This document shows, piece by piece, positions 28,257 through 37,377 of a stretch of 64,000 nt of DNA (positions are counted from its first letter, which is position 1; every line of letters begins with the position of its first letter). The notes under the pieces are model-generated. The model ran no database searches. It was given only the letters and a program-made list of their open reading frames with translations, and was not told the origin of the DNA. This DNA comes from an uncultured Leptotrichia sp. (GTDB lineage Bacteria > Fusobacteriota > Fusobacteriia > Fusobacteriales > Leptotrichiaceae): positions 3,989 to 67,988 of the forward strand of contig CALEXX010000062.1 of NCBI GenBank assembly GCA_937925095.1. The letters are read 5' to 3'. The position numbers and the translations under genes were made by a program.

Positions 28257-29267
28257 CTATTTTTTTATCCATGACATAAGTTTTCTTAATTCAGCTCCAA
28301 CTTTTTCAACTTCATGTTTTGCAAATTCTTCTCTTTTAGCTTTCAGGAATGGCTGACCTGCTTTTGAATCAGCTAAGAAATCATCAGCAAATTTTCCAGA
28401 TTGAATATCTGCCAGAACTCCCTGCATTGCTTTTTTAGTTTCAGGTGTGATTATTTTTGGTCCTGTAATATAATCTCCGTATTCTGCTGTATTTGAAATT
28501 GAATTTCTCATTGTTGCAAGTCCACCTTCATAAATAAGGTCTACAATCAGTTTCATTTCGTGAAGACATTCAAAATAAGCATTTACAGGGTCATATCCAG
28601 CTTCCACAAGTACTTCAAATCCAGTTTTCATAAGTTCTACAACTCCACCACATAAAACTGCCTGTTCTCCAAATAAATCTGTTTCTGTTTCCTGTTTATA
28701 AGTTGTTTCAAGTATTCCTGATCTTCCTCCACCAATACCTGATGCCCATGCAAGAGCTACTTCCTTAGTATCTCCACTAGGATCTTTTTCTACTGCTATA
28801 AGACAAGGAACTCCACTTCCTTCCTGGAAAGTTCTTCTTACAAGATGTCCTGGTCCTTTTGGTGCAACCATAAATACATTTATATCATCTCTAGGATTTA
28901 TTTTCTTGAAATGAATGTTAAATCCATGCCCAAATCCTAAGTATGCTCCTTCTTTCAAGTTAGGTGCAACATCTGCCGCATATGTGTCCGCCTGTAATTC
29001 ATCAGGAATTAGAATCATAACTATATCTGCATTTTTTACTGCATCAGCTGTTTCTTTAACTGTAAATCCTGCTTCTTCAGCCTGTCCCCATGATTTTGAA
29101 CCTTTTCTAAGCCCCACTGTTACATCCATTCCACTTTCCTTTAAGTTCAATGCATGAGCATGCCCCTGTGATCCATACCCCAGTATTGTTATTTTCTTTC
29201 CTGTCAATTTGTCCAAGTTACAGTCTGCATCATAATAAACTGTTGTTCCTAAAATATTTCCTGCCAT
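28257..29267 (-). CDS. ilvC: Ketol-acid reductoisomerase
   Basis: Class I KARI, 336 residues, converting acetolactate and acetohydroxybutyrate to the dihydroxy acids in valine and isoleucine synthesis with NAD(P)H and Mg. Rossmann motif GYGSQGHAHALNLKESG is near residue 30, with VGLRKGSKSW after it (Arg/Lys/Ser suggest NADPH preference). The C-terminal knotted domain has GQPFLKAKREE and ETDLFGEQAVLCGG (metal-binding acidic residues). GGGAGG precedes the ATG. It has its own strong promoter and paired terminators, so it is a single-gene unit apart from the other ilv genes. Confidence 0.97.
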   Translation of the reverse strand: MAGNILGTTVYYDADCNLDKLTGKKITILGYGSQGHAHALNLKESGMDVTVGLRKGSKSWGQAEEAGFTVKETADAVKNADIVMILIPDELQADTYAADVAPNLKEGAYLGFGHGFNIHFKKINPRDDINVFMVAPKGPGHLVRRTFQEGSGVPCLIAVEKDPSGDTKEVALAWASGIGGGRSGILETTYKQETETDLFGEQAVLCGGVVELMKTGFEVLVEAGYDPVNAYFECLHEMKLIVDLIYEGGLATMRNSISNTAEYGDYITGPKIITPETKKAMQGVLADIQSGKFADDFLADSKAGQPFLKAKREEFAKHEVEKVGAELRKLMSWIKK

Positions 29268-29358
29268 TTTTTTATCCTCCCGAATTTATATTTTAATAAT
29301 TCCATACTTAAATAAATTTTATTCAAGTCTGTTTTACGACTTTTACATCAACTTAAAC

Positions 29359-29387
29359 ATTATATATTTTATAATAAAAATTGTCAA
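29359..29387 (-). promoter_or_regulatory. Strong promoter of ilvC
   Basis: TTGACA (29382-29387) and TATAAT (29359-29364) on the minus strand, 17 bases apart, a perfect consensus. The leader of about 85 bases contains an ACTTGAATAAA/TTTATTTAAGT hairpin; no riboswitch or leader peptide is recognised. Confidence 0.85.
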
Positions 29388-29501
29388 TAATCTAGCCCAT
29401 ATATGTTTTTACTGTTTAGTATAAATAATATATATTATCATCTATCAGATATAATAGTTACTTTTATTTCCCTTTTCTTTAACAATTCTTCTAATCATCA
29501 T

Positions 29502-29536
29502 AAAAAACAACCACAAGTAATGATAAAATTACTGGC
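29502..29536 (-). terminator. Weak terminator after the orphan ABC ATPase gene
   Basis: Directly after the stop codon, GCCAGTAAT pairs with ATTACT...GGT on the minus strand with a three-base bulge, followed by TGTTTTTT. Plausible but imperfect. Confidence 0.45.
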
Positions 29537-29537
29537 T

Positions 29538-30323
29538 TTATTTAACAATCAGCCATGGTCTATCATTTTCCCAGACAATTTTTACTGACATTTCAAACAT
29601 TTCTGATAAAATTTCATCTGTTAAAATATCTTTTTTATTGCCCTTTGCAAAAACTTTTCCATCTTTTAAAAGAGTCACATGAGTAATTGAAGATATTATT
29701 TCTTCAATTTGATGTGTCACATAAATAAATGGTACTGCATTTTCATTTTTAGAATTTTTTTCCAAAATTGAAAGCAGATATTCCCTTGATTTCACATCCA
29801 ATCCTGAACAAGGCTCATCCAAAATCAGTAAATCCGGTTCATTCATAAATGCCCTTGCAAGTAATGTCCGTCTTTGTTCACCTTGTGACAATGTTGAAAA
29901 ATATTTATCCTTGATGTATGTTATTCCAAAATCTTCAATTATTTTCTCAGCTTTTTTTCTATCTTCCTCTGTTACTTCCTGATAAATTCCAATCGAACTG
30001 AACTTCCCGGAAATTACAACATCTTCTAGTTTCTGGGAATTCAATGTACTCAAAAAATTATTTAAAGTAGAGCTTACAAAACCTACTCTGTCACGAATTT
30101 TTGTCCATGCATAATTTCCAAATTTATGGCCAAAAACCCGTACTTCTCCTGAAGTTGGAAAAGTATAAGCCGGTATCATTCCCAAAAGAGTAGATTTACC
30201 GGAACCGTTCAGCCCCAGTAAAGCCCAATTTTCTCCTTCATTTATGTGCCAGTCTATACCTTTTAAAATTTCTCTTCCTTCTCTTCTAAATGTAACATTT
30301 TCATAATGAAGTATTTCTTTCAT
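29538..30323 (-). CDS. Orphan ABC transporter ATP-binding protein (ModF/YlmA-like)
   Basis: A single ABC ATPase domain of 261 residues: Walker A GLNGSGKST near residue 40, signature LSQGEQRRTLLARA, Walker B LLILDEPCSGLD and H-loop YVTHQIEEI. The architecture is like the YlmA/ModF-type ATPases. No permease or binding protein is adjacent, so substrate and even a transport role are open. The start is the ATG at 30323, seven bases after AAAAGGA; an upstream in-frame ATG at 30344 lacks a ribosome-binding site, although it would make a TAATG overlap with the gene before. Confidence 0.85.
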   Translation of the reverse strand: MKEILHYENVTFRREGREILKGIDWHINEGENWALLGLNGSGKSTLLGMIPAYTFPTSGEVRVFGHKFGNYAWTKIRDRVGFVSSTLNNFLSTLNSQKLEDVVISGKFSSIGIYQEVTEEDRKKAEKIIEDFGITYIKDKYFSTLSQGEQRRTLLARAFMNEPDLLILDEPCSGLDVKSREYLLSILEKNSKNENAVPFIYVTHQIEEIISSITHVTLLKDGKVFAKGNKKDILTDEILSEMFEMSVKIVWENDRPWLIVK

Positions 30324-30343
30324 AATATATTCCTTTTTTCCCA

Positions 30344-31027
30344 TTATTCATTTATACGAAATTTAAATTTCTTCCCAGGATATTTCTTAGCTTCTTCTGT
30401 AAACTTTTCTATTTTTTCCTGTCTTTCTGATATTTTCTTATTCCCATTTGCTTCAATATCATTTTTTGATTTATTATTCTTTTTTACTCCACTATAATGA
30501 TATCTCCAATCAGGAATAACTATTTTATCATTTAAATCCTTACTATATACAAGTTTTTCATATATATATCCTGAAAAATCCTTTCTTTTTTCATTTTCAT
30601 ACTGAGAATAACCGCTACAGATTGCAACCTCCTCCAAATATTTCTTTTTCTTCTTATCATAAACTAGTACTTTTCTATTTTTTATGAGTTCAAATAAAGT
30701 TTCTCTAAAATCAATATTCTGAAGTTGTTTTTTATCAATTTTACTTCCAATGTTATCTATTTTTGCTATTTTATTACGGACATTGCTGACATTATTATTG
30801 TGTTCTTCCATTAAATCATTTTTATTTACATAAAATTTATAGTTTTTCATTTCAATTTCTGTCTTATTCTTTTCATCGATTTTTATATTCCTCAAATCAA
30901 CAATTTCTTCTATTGTTATTCCTACTTCTGTCAAAATTCCATTCTGATACCATATTCTTACCTCTTCTTCCTTTGCGGTAATCTGAAAAGATAAGAGTAC
31001 TAATAAAAATAATAAAACTTTTTTCAT
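30344..31027 (-). CDS. Hypothetical secreted protein
   Basis: A 227-residue protein I do not recognise. MKKVLLFLLVLLSFQITAKEE is a signal peptide with a likely cleavage after TAK or nearby, so it probably acts in the periplasm or outside the cell. The mature part is highly charged, rich in Lys, Asn and Glu, with no visible catalytic motif; the C-terminal 40 residues are strongly basic. It lies between leuB and the orphan ABC ATPase, 46 bases after leuB. Confidence 0.7.
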   Translation of the reverse strand: MKKVLLFLLVLLSFQITAKEEEVRIWYQNGILTEVGITIEEIVDLRNIKIDEKNKTEIEMKNYKFYVNKNDLMEEHNNNVSNVRNKIAKIDNIGSKIDKKQLQNIDFRETLFELIKNRKVLVYDKKKKKYLEEVAICSGYSQYENEKRKDFSGYIYEKLVYSKDLNDKIVIPDWRYHYSGVKKNNKSKNDIEANGNKKISERQEKIEKFTEEAKKYPGKKFKFRINE

Positions 31028-31073
31028 TAATTAACATCCTTTCTAAGGAAAATCATTAAAATTATTTAACTAC

Positions 31074-32132
31074 CTATATTCTTCCTGCTATTTCTGTTCC
31101 CATTTCAGCTGTTCCGACTTTTTTCATTCCTTCTGTATAAATGTCAGCTGTTCTATATCCTTCTTCCAATGTTTTTTCCACTGCCTTTTCTATTGCATCA
31201 GCTTCAGCAGATAAATCAAATGAATATCTTAACATCATTGCGGCAGAAAGTATTGTTGCAATAGGATTTGCCACATTCTGTCCAGCTATATCAGGGGCAG
31301 AACCATGACTTGGCTCATAAAGCCCTTTCTTTCCGTCACCTAAACTAGCAGATGCCAGCATTCCCAGTGATCCTGTAAGCATTGAAGCCTCATCAGATAG
31401 AATGTCTCCAAACATATTTTCAGTCAAAATTACATCAAACTGGCCAGGATTTGAAATCAGCTGCATTGCCGCATTATCCACATACATATGTGAAACTTCC
31501 ACTTTAGGATAATCCTTTGCTATTTCCTCAACAATCTTTCTCCAAAGTTTAGAAGTGTCAAGAACATTGTGTTTATCAACACTTGTCAACTTTTTATTTC
31601 TAAGTTTTGCTATTTCAAATGCTTTTTTAGTAATTCTTTCAATTTCAGGTCTTGTGTATGAAAGTGTGTCATATGCCTTCTCTTCTGAATATTCCCTATG
31701 ACCGAAGTAAAGTCCACCAGTAAGTTCCCTTACTATCATTATATCAAGTCCTTCACCAATTATTTCCTCTTTTAAAGGACTGGCACTTTTCAATGGTTTA
31801 AATAATGTGGCAGGTCTTAAGTTAGTATATACCCCAAGTTCCTTTCTTATTGCAAGAAGTCCTCTTTCTGGTCTCTTCTGTGGGTCAATATTATCCCATT
31901 TAGGCCCTCCAATTGCTCCAAGTAAAATTGCATCACTTTCCCTACACACTTGAACTGTTTCGTCAGATAAAGGAATACCATACTTATCAATGGATTCTCC
32001 ACCTAAATATCCTTGAACATATTTAAACTTATGACCAAATTTCTCTCCAACCTTATCCAGAACTTTTACTGCTTCATCGACTATTTCCGGACCAATTCCA
32101 TCCCCTTTTAATAATGCAATGTTATAATTCAT
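31074..32132 (-). CDS. leuB: 3-isopropylmalate dehydrogenase
   Basis: Oxidatively decarboxylates 3-isopropylmalate to 2-oxoisocaproate in leucine synthesis, using NAD and Mg or Mn. Motifs: LLKGDGIGPEIVDEA at the start, RPERGLLAIRKELGVYTNLRP substrate arginines, VRELTGGLYFG, DKHNVLDTSKLW, and NMFGDILSDEASMLTGSLG with the metal-binding Asp residues; GSAPDIAGQNVANP binds NAD. 352 residues. Start placed at the ATG at 32132, eight bases after AAAGGGG; a TTG at 32150 overlaps that site. Separated from leuD by two accessory genes. Confidence 0.97.
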   Translation of the reverse strand: MNYNIALLKGDGIGPEIVDEAVKVLDKVGEKFGHKFKYVQGYLGGESIDKYGIPLSDETVQVCRESDAILLGAIGGPKWDNIDPQKRPERGLLAIRKELGVYTNLRPATLFKPLKSASPLKEEIIGEGLDIMIVRELTGGLYFGHREYSEEKAYDTLSYTRPEIERITKKAFEIAKLRNKKLTSVDKHNVLDTSKLWRKIVEEIAKDYPKVEVSHMYVDNAAMQLISNPGQFDVILTENMFGDILSDEASMLTGSLGMLASASLGDGKKGLYEPSHGSAPDIAGQNVANPIATILSAAMMLRYSFDLSAEADAIEKAVEKTLEEGYRTADIYTEGMKKVGTAEMGTEIAGRI

Positions 32133-32176
32133 TTTATATACCCCTTTCAATTTTTATATTTATAAAAATATCTACA

Positions 32177-32956
32177 TTAATTACTTCTTACAGTTTTATT
32201 TCTATATTTTTCAAGTTTTGGCATGAATTTATCTTTTATGCTGTCATATTCCCCTTTATACTCTAATCTCCCATTTTCATCATAAAATTCAAATTCTCCA
32301 ATGCTGCTTCCATCTTTTGTATTCCCTTTTAACATTACTTTCCCATTTTCATAATAATAAACTATCTCTCCATTATGCTTATTATTTATAAAATTACTCT
32401 TCATGTAAATTCTTCCATTAGGATAATATATGATGTATTTTCCTTCAAGCTGATTATTTATATAATTTCCTTCATTCTGAACTTTTCCGGAAACATAATA
32501 TTCCTTTTCTTTACCATTTTTTATTCCCTGAACATAGTTAGTTGTTCTATTTATTTTCCCACTTTTAAAAAATTCAGTTGTCATTCCATCGTAAAGGCCA
32601 TTTCTATAAGTGACTTTTCTTTCCAGCTTACCATCTTCTGTATAAAATTCCCAAACTTTATCCTTTTTATCATCTTTATAGTTACCTTTTGCCATAGTAT
32701 TCCCATTTTTATAATAAAATACAGCGGTACCGTCCCTTTTTCCATTTTTATACTCCACTTCAAGGAAACTTCTTCCTGTTTCTATATACGTACCTGTAAA
32801 TTTAAAGGATTTTTTCCCTTGTTTTGATGCTGAAATTGAAGCTTCCTTTGCCGCTTCATTGAATGAAACATTGTCAAGTTCCTGCTCAAAAGCTAAATCT
32901 GCAAAAAGCGTATGCATACTTAACAGCATCACTAAAAAAAGTATTTTTTTAAACAT
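32177..32956 (-). CDS. Secreted YwqK-family/MORN-like repeat protein
   Basis: 259 residues with a signal peptide (MFKKILFLVMLLSMHTLFA). The mature part is about seven tandem copies of a roughly 22-residue unit of the form xYYxNGxxxxxGNYxxxxxxGxW, as in YwqK/MORN_2 proteins. YwqK proteins are often labelled antitoxins by similarity, but a secreted repeat protein of this kind is more likely a surface or periplasmic binding protein. GGAGGT precedes the ATG. Lies between leuB and a hypothetical gene; no toxin partner is recognised. Confidence 0.8.
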   Translation of the reverse strand: MFKKILFLVMLLSMHTLFADLAFEQELDNVSFNEAAKEASISASKQGKKSFKFTGTYIETGRSFLEVEYKNGKRDGTAVFYYKNGNTMAKGNYKDDKKDKVWEFYTEDGKLERKVTYRNGLYDGMTTEFFKSGKINRTTNYVQGIKNGKEKEYYVSGKVQNEGNYINNQLEGKYIIYYPNGRIYMKSNFINNKHNGEIVYYYENGKVMLKGNTKDGSSIGEFEFYDENGRLEYKGEYDSIKDKFMPKLEKYRNKTVRSN

Positions 32957-32980
32957 TTTTTTACCTCCTATTGAATATTT

Positions 32981-33445
32981 TTAATTTAATAAATTCCTTC
33001 TATCCACTTTCTCCTTCAATCTATCAAAATATCCACTTTCAATCAGATTATTTCTATTCTGTAGCCACCATGCTTTTCCATTAATTTTAATGAAATTTAT
33101 TATTTCTTTTTTTACTTTTCCATCAATTTCCACTTTTATTATTAGGCTATAACTTAGAAGTCCTTTTTTCAGTACAATACTCTTGATATCTTCCACTTTC
33201 ATAATGAAAGATAATTCCTTAATTCCACCCAGTACTTTCATTTTAAAGAATAATATTTCATCTTCCCTAAAAAGAACGTAATAAGGCTGTGCAGATTTAA
33301 ACAGCAATCCAGAAAGTCCCAATAACCAAAATGAATTTAAATTTCTCTCCTGCCTAGTGGCATAAATATAGTTCCCATTATGAACTATATTGTTTTCCTC
33401 AAAATACTCTTCAACTCTTAGCTGTTCTTTTGATTTTTTTTCCAT
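32981..33445 (-). CDS. Hypothetical protein, possibly PH-like
   Basis: A 154-residue cytosolic or peripheral protein I do not recognise. After a charged N-terminus there is one short hydrophobic stretch (SFWLLGLSGLLF), then alternating strands with a pattern (YYVLFREDEILFFKM, SFIMKVEDIKSIVLKK) that resembles a bacterial pleckstrin-homology fold; that is only a guess. AAGGAG supports the start. Lies 24 bases before the YwqK-like gene. Confidence 0.6.
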   Translation of the reverse strand: MEKKSKEQLRVEEYFEENNIVHNGNYIYATRQERNLNSFWLLGLSGLLFKSAQPYYVLFREDEILFFKMKVLGGIKELSFIMKVEDIKSIVLKKGLLSYSLIIKVEIDGKVKKEIINFIKINGKAWWLQNRNNLIESGYFDRLKEKVDRRNLLN

Positions 33446-33489
33446 TTCTAATTCTCCTTCTTAAAAAATTTAATCCATATAATATTCAT

Positions 33490-33552
33490 CTATTTCACCA
33501 TTAAAATTACAGCATGCATAGAACATCTTATCAACAAAAAATAATTTTTCAT
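33490..33552 (-). CDS. Possible 20-codon small ORF after leuD
   Basis: An ATG with an excellent AAAGGAG site five bases upstream opens a 20-residue ORF, MKNYFLLIRCSMHAVILMVK. Shifting the frame at its run of six T gives a more protein-like reading (FVDKMFYACCNFNGEIDEYY) that ends at 33470. It could therefore be a tiny gene, a frameshifted relic or chance. Confidence 0.3.
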   Translation of the reverse strand: MKNYFLLIRCSMHAVILMVK

Positions 33553-33569
33553 TTTTACTCCTTTTTTGA

Positions 33570-34145
33570 CTACTTATGATTCTCCTCATACTTCCTAATC
33601 TCATCTTCATGTTCCAATGTCAGTCCGATTGAATCCAGTCCTTTCAGTAATCTCTGTTTCCAGCTTTCTTCAAGCTCAAAGAAATAATCTTTTCCATTTG
33701 CAGTCAATTTATTATTTTCAAGGTCAACTGTAACTTTTGCATCTCCAGGAAGTTTAGCCAGTTCCAGTCTGTCCGCTTCCGGTAAAGTTATTGGAAGATG
33801 CCCGTTATTCAGCCAGTTCATATAGAATATCCCTGAATATCCTCCTGCAACAATTACATGAAACCCATAATCCTGCAATGCCCAAGCCGCATGTTCCCTG
33901 CTCGAACCACACCCAAAATTATCTCCTGTAATCAAAATTGTCCCTGTTTTGTATTCAGGTTTATTTAAATTAAAATCCATATTGTCTGTTCTGTCTTCAT
34001 TGTATCTCCATTCATCAAATACATATTGCCCAAATCCTGTTTTTTCAATACTTTTTAAATATTGTTTTGGAATCAGCTGGTCTGTATCAATATTGTCATT
34101 CATTATAGGAACGATTGTCCCTTCATATTTTGTAAATGGTTTCAT
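33570..34145 (-). CDS. leuD: 3-isopropylmalate dehydratase small subunit
   Basis: Swivel-domain subunit that, with LeuC, isomerises 2- to 3-isopropylmalate. 191 residues, with DNIDTDQLIPKQYL near residue 15 and the substrate loop GDNFGCGSSREHAAWAL near residue 75. AAGGAG lies upstream of the ATG. Starts 26 bases after leuC and is clearly co-transcribed with it. Confidence 0.97.
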   Translation of the reverse strand: MKPFTKYEGTIVPIMNDNIDTDQLIPKQYLKSIEKTGFGQYVFDEWRYNEDRTDNMDFNLNKPEYKTGTILITGDNFGCGSSREHAAWALQDYGFHVIVAGGYSGIFYMNWLNNGHLPITLPEADRLELAKLPGDAKVTVDLENNKLTANGKDYFFELEESWKQRLLKGLDSIGLTLEHEDEIRKYEENHK

Positions 34146-34171
34146 ATTTATCTCCTTCTATTTTGTATAAA

Positions 34172-35590
34172 TTATTCCACTTCTTCCAATTTCCTTACAT
34201 CCACAAATTTCCCATAAATTGCGGCGGCAGCTGCCATTGCTGGACTTACCAGATGAGTTCTTGCTCCTTTTCCTTGACGTCCTTCAAAGTTTCTGTTGGA
34301 AGTTGACGCACAATGTTCTCCAGCCGGTATCAAATCAGGATTCATTCCAAGACAAGTTGAGCATCCTGCTTCTCTCCACTCAAATCCTGCGTCTTTAAAT
34401 ATTTGTGCTATTCCATTTTCTTCAGCCATTTTTTTAACAATTTGTGACCCTGGAACTACAACTGCTGTAATATTTGGTGCAACTTTTTTACCTTTTACAA
34501 TTTTTGCTGCAATTTCCAAATCACTCAGTCTTCCATTTGTACACGAACCAATAAATACATGTTTTAATGGTATATCAAATGGAGTCTGTCCCGGCTTTAA
34601 TCCCATATACTCGTATGCCTTTTCATCATTGTGATCTTTAATTTCAGGGAAATTTTCTGTAATATTGATTCCCATTTCAGGATTTGTTCCCCAAGTAACT
34701 TGAGGTTCAAGGTTTGAAACATCAATTTTTATATGTTTATCAAAAGCTTCCACTGAATCTGTGTATAATTCCTTCCATTCAGCCACCTTTTTCTCAAATT
34801 CCTCACCTTTTGGTGCAAATCTTCTTCCTCTTACATATTCAAAAGTAGTTTCATCAGGAGCAATAATTCCTGATTTTCCTCCACCTTCAATCGCCATATT
34901 GCAAATTGTCATTCTTTCTTCCATCGAAAGCCCTCTTATCGTATCTCCAAAAAATTCGAAGGCATATCCATTTCCAAGCCCAATTCCATAAGTTTTAATT
35001 ATATGTAAAATTATATCCTTTGCATAAACTCCCTTTTGTAGTTTTCCTGTTATTTCAATCCCCATTGTTTTAGGTTTTTTCTGCCAGATTGTCTGTGTTG
35101 CAAGCACGTGTTCAACTTCACTTGTCCCAATTCCAAATGCAATTGCTCCAAATGCTCCATGTGTTGCAGTATGGCTATCTCCACAAACTACTGTTTTTCC
35201 TGGCTGTGTAAGTCCCTGCTCAGGCCCTACCATATGCACGATTCCATTACTTTCGTTAAACATATCAACCAGTTCTATCCCAAATTCCTTACAGTTTGCT
35301 GCAAGTGCATCCAACTGTGCTTTTGAAATTTTATCTTTAATATCAAGCCTTTGCGACATTATTGTTGGAGTATTATGATCCATTGTCCCAAATGTCAGAT
35401 CAGGTCTTCTGACTTTTCTCCCCGCAATTCTTAATCCTGAAAATGCCTGTGGTGAAGTAACTTCATGGATTAAGTGTAAGTCTATATAAAGCAGCTGTGC
35501 TTCCCCTGGTTCCCCTGTTATTACATGTTTTTCCCAGACCTTATCAAATAAAGTTTTTGGTTTTTTAATTTCATTTTTTGTTTCTGACAT
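34172..35590 (-). CDS. leuC: 3-isopropylmalate dehydratase large subunit
   Basis: Aconitase-family [4Fe-4S] subunit of isopropylmalate isomerase, 472 residues. Cluster cysteines are in IGSCTNGR and CSTCLGMNPD; other signatures are VCGDSHTATHGAFGAIAFGIG and SNRNFEGRQGKGARTHLVSP. GGAGGAG precedes the ATG. In many bacteria leuA directly precedes leuC; here leuA is 14.5 kb upstream and the space is filled by accessory genes. Confidence 0.97.
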   Translation of the reverse strand: MSETKNEIKKPKTLFDKVWEKHVITGEPGEAQLLYIDLHLIHEVTSPQAFSGLRIAGRKVRRPDLTFGTMDHNTPTIMSQRLDIKDKISKAQLDALAANCKEFGIELVDMFNESNGIVHMVGPEQGLTQPGKTVVCGDSHTATHGAFGAIAFGIGTSEVEHVLATQTIWQKKPKTMGIEITGKLQKGVYAKDIILHIIKTYGIGLGNGYAFEFFGDTIRGLSMEERMTICNMAIEGGGKSGIIAPDETTFEYVRGRRFAPKGEEFEKKVAEWKELYTDSVEAFDKHIKIDVSNLEPQVTWGTNPEMGINITENFPEIKDHNDEKAYEYMGLKPGQTPFDIPLKHVFIGSCTNGRLSDLEIAAKIVKGKKVAPNITAVVVPGSQIVKKMAEENGIAQIFKDAGFEWREAGCSTCLGMNPDLIPAGEHCASTSNRNFEGRQGKGARTHLVSPAMAAAAAIYGKFVDVRKLEEVE

Positions 35591-35641
35591 TTTTCTCCTC
35601 CAATTCTTTCTACAAGTTTTTCTATATTTTTATTAATTATT

Positions 35642-36316
35642 TTAAAATTGTGTCAATCTATTGTCTTCAAATTTCTGTAATTCTTTTACCCTTTCAAAAA
35701 TAATCTCCACATTCTGTTCCCTTAGATAAGTCATATACAAAGATCTATCACTTTTTTCAATCACAAATGGACTCATTTTTTCCTGAAAACATAAATATAA
35801 CATAATTAATCTTCCTGTCCGCCCATTTCCATCACTAAAGGGATGTATTCTCTCAAATTCTATATGAGAGTGTAGTATTTCTAACAACTTTTCATCATTA
35901 TTTTTGCACAGTTCCAGTCGATAATTTAAATTTTCAATCCAATTTTTTGTAAGAACTGGTGCCTGACTTGGTGTAGAAGTTTCAAAATCTGCACCAATTA
36001 TTGCATTACTGCTATTTTTAAAATTTCCCGCATTATCATTTAATCTGTCTAAAATTTCCTTATTTATATTTTTAATCATATAAATATCTAATTTTTTCTC
36101 ATTTTCAAATTCACTTATAATATAATCAATTGCTTTCTTATGATTTAAAACTTCAAAAACTTCACGTACACTCTTGCTTCCAGGTATTGTACTATCCAAA
36201 ATAATTGTAGCCGTTTCATTTAGTGTCAATGTATTTCCTTCAATAGCATTCGAGTGATGCGTCATTCTTACTGATAAATCTAAAAAATATTCATAATTTA
36301 TAGTTTTTATATCCAT
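35642..36316 (-). CDS. Fic family protein (self-inhibited AMPylator type)
   Basis: A 224-residue Fic-domain protein. The active-site loop HPFSDGNGRTGR (about residues 157-168) is a full match to HPFx(D/E)GNGRxxR, so transfer of AMP (or another nucleotide part) to a hydroxyl of a target protein is expected. Near the N-terminus SNAIEGNTL matches the inhibitory helix motif (S/T)xxxE(G/N), which blocks ATP until released; this makes it a class II Fic. Target unknown. It lies at the left end of the accessory stretch, 51 bases before leuC; no separate antitoxin gene is next to it. Confidence 0.88.
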   Translation of the reverse strand: MDIKTINYEYFLDLSVRMTHHSNAIEGNTLTLNETATIILDSTIPGSKSVREVFEVLNHKKAIDYIISEFENEKKLDIYMIKNINKEILDRLNDNAGNFKNSSNAIIGADFETSTPSQAPVLTKNWIENLNYRLELCKNNDEKLLEILHSHIEFERIHPFSDGNGRTGRLIMLYLCFQEKMSPFVIEKSDRSLYMTYLREQNVEIIFERVKELQKFEDNRLTQF

Positions 36317-36353
36317 TTTCCCAACTTTCTATTTTCCTGTCTACCCAATAAAA

Positions 36354-37193
36354 TCAATAACAATCCCAATTGTAGAAAACATCTGAAAAGTCCCTATTTT
36401 TTAATTTTTCACGATTAATAAAGAAATTCATTACTCCACTATCTCCAATCATTATTTCTTTTCCACTATTAATTTGAAATAATAAAGTATCGTATTCATT
36501 CATTTCATCACCTTTTCTTGGTTCAGATTGTGTGAAAAATGGAAATCCATTACATTTTGTGCCAATATTTTCTTCATAAAATTCATATCCATAAATTTCT
36601 TCCACTTCTTCAGACAATTTATCTTTTTCATCAAATTTAAAATTTTCTTCTTCCCATACTTTTTCAAATAAAATATCTAAAAAATCATAGTCTAAATTCT
36701 CTTTTTGTTTTCCCAAAGAAAATTCCATTTTACAAGGATGATGTGCTATCAAAAAATCCCATGCTGGGTCATATTTGTAAGGATTATACATTTTCTTAAA
36801 CTCATCTTCAGAAAAATATTCTCCTATTTTTTCATAATAAATTACATCAAAACCAATTCGATTTGTACTGTTGTCAAAATCTAATCCCATCAAGTCATCT
36901 CCCAAAACCCAAAATTGCAAAATTCCTTCTTTTGGAAAATCTTCTAGACCTTTTAAGTCAGCACAATTTATCTGCGCAAGAAACATAAACTGTTTCCCTT
37001 CTGAATTTGTTGGAATTTTACTCCCTTTTGGAATATATGGAATTCCTTCAATTTTACTGTCTGTTATTTTTATTTCCTTTGAAGTATTGACTGAAGCATT
37101 TGCAACTATCATTTCTTTTGCTGTTTCATAATACTTTTTTTTAATTTTTTCAAAAATATCTTTTGCCAACTTCTTTAATTCTTTATCTTCCAT
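36354..37193 (-). CDS. YwqG family protein (DUF1963)
   Basis: A 279-residue protein resembling the YwqG/DUF1963 family: YIPKGSKIPTNSEGKQFMFL and LAQINCADLKGLEDFPKEG, then LQFWVLGDD and, at the C-terminus, LLFQINSGKEIMIGDSGVMNFFI. Biochemical function of the family is unknown. No signal peptide or membrane segment. The ribosome-binding site is weak. Accessory-region gene between Fic and a relic of a metallophosphoesterase gene. Confidence 0.8.
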   Translation of the reverse strand: MEDKELKKLAKDIFEKIKKKYYETAKEMIVANASVNTSKEIKITDSKIEGIPYIPKGSKIPTNSEGKQFMFLAQINCADLKGLEDFPKEGILQFWVLGDDLMGLDFDNSTNRIGFDVIYYEKIGEYFSEDEFKKMYNPYKYDPAWDFLIAHHPCKMEFSLGKQKENLDYDFLDILFEKVWEEENFKFDEKDKLSEEVEEIYGYEFYEENIGTKCNGFPFFTQSEPRKGDEMNEYDTLLFQINSGKEIMIGDSGVMNFFINREKLKNRDFSDVFYNWDCY

Positions 37194-37220
37194 ATTACAC
37201 CACTTCCAAATTTTAATTAA

Positions 37221-37313
37221 TTCTCTTCAACTCAAAAATCACAATTTCAGGCTGTGCGAAAAATCTTATAAACATTTCAAGACTCCACCGCCAACACCTG
37301 AATATGATTTTTC
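37221..37313 (-). pseudogene. 3' relic of a metallophosphoesterase gene
   Basis: Bases 37221-37278 match 46543-46600, the last codons of the intact metallophosphoesterase gene, at about 53 of 58 positions by eye, in the same orientation; the match continues with gaps to about 37313. The original reading (FIRFFAQPEIVIFELKRI) is still visible but frameshifted upstream. It is a remnant of a second copy, about 9.3 kb from the intact gene. Confidence 0.75.
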
Positions 37314-37377
37314 TATTTATCATTTTTTACCTCTTAATTTACATTTTCAAAAATGTATAACTATTTATTTTCTAATT

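Noticed and set aside
32177..37193. YwqK-like and YwqG-like genes as parts of one ywq-type toxin-immunity locus
   Set aside because: They are 4 kb apart with leuD and leuC between them, the YwqK-like protein is secreted, and no LXG or other toxin gene is present.
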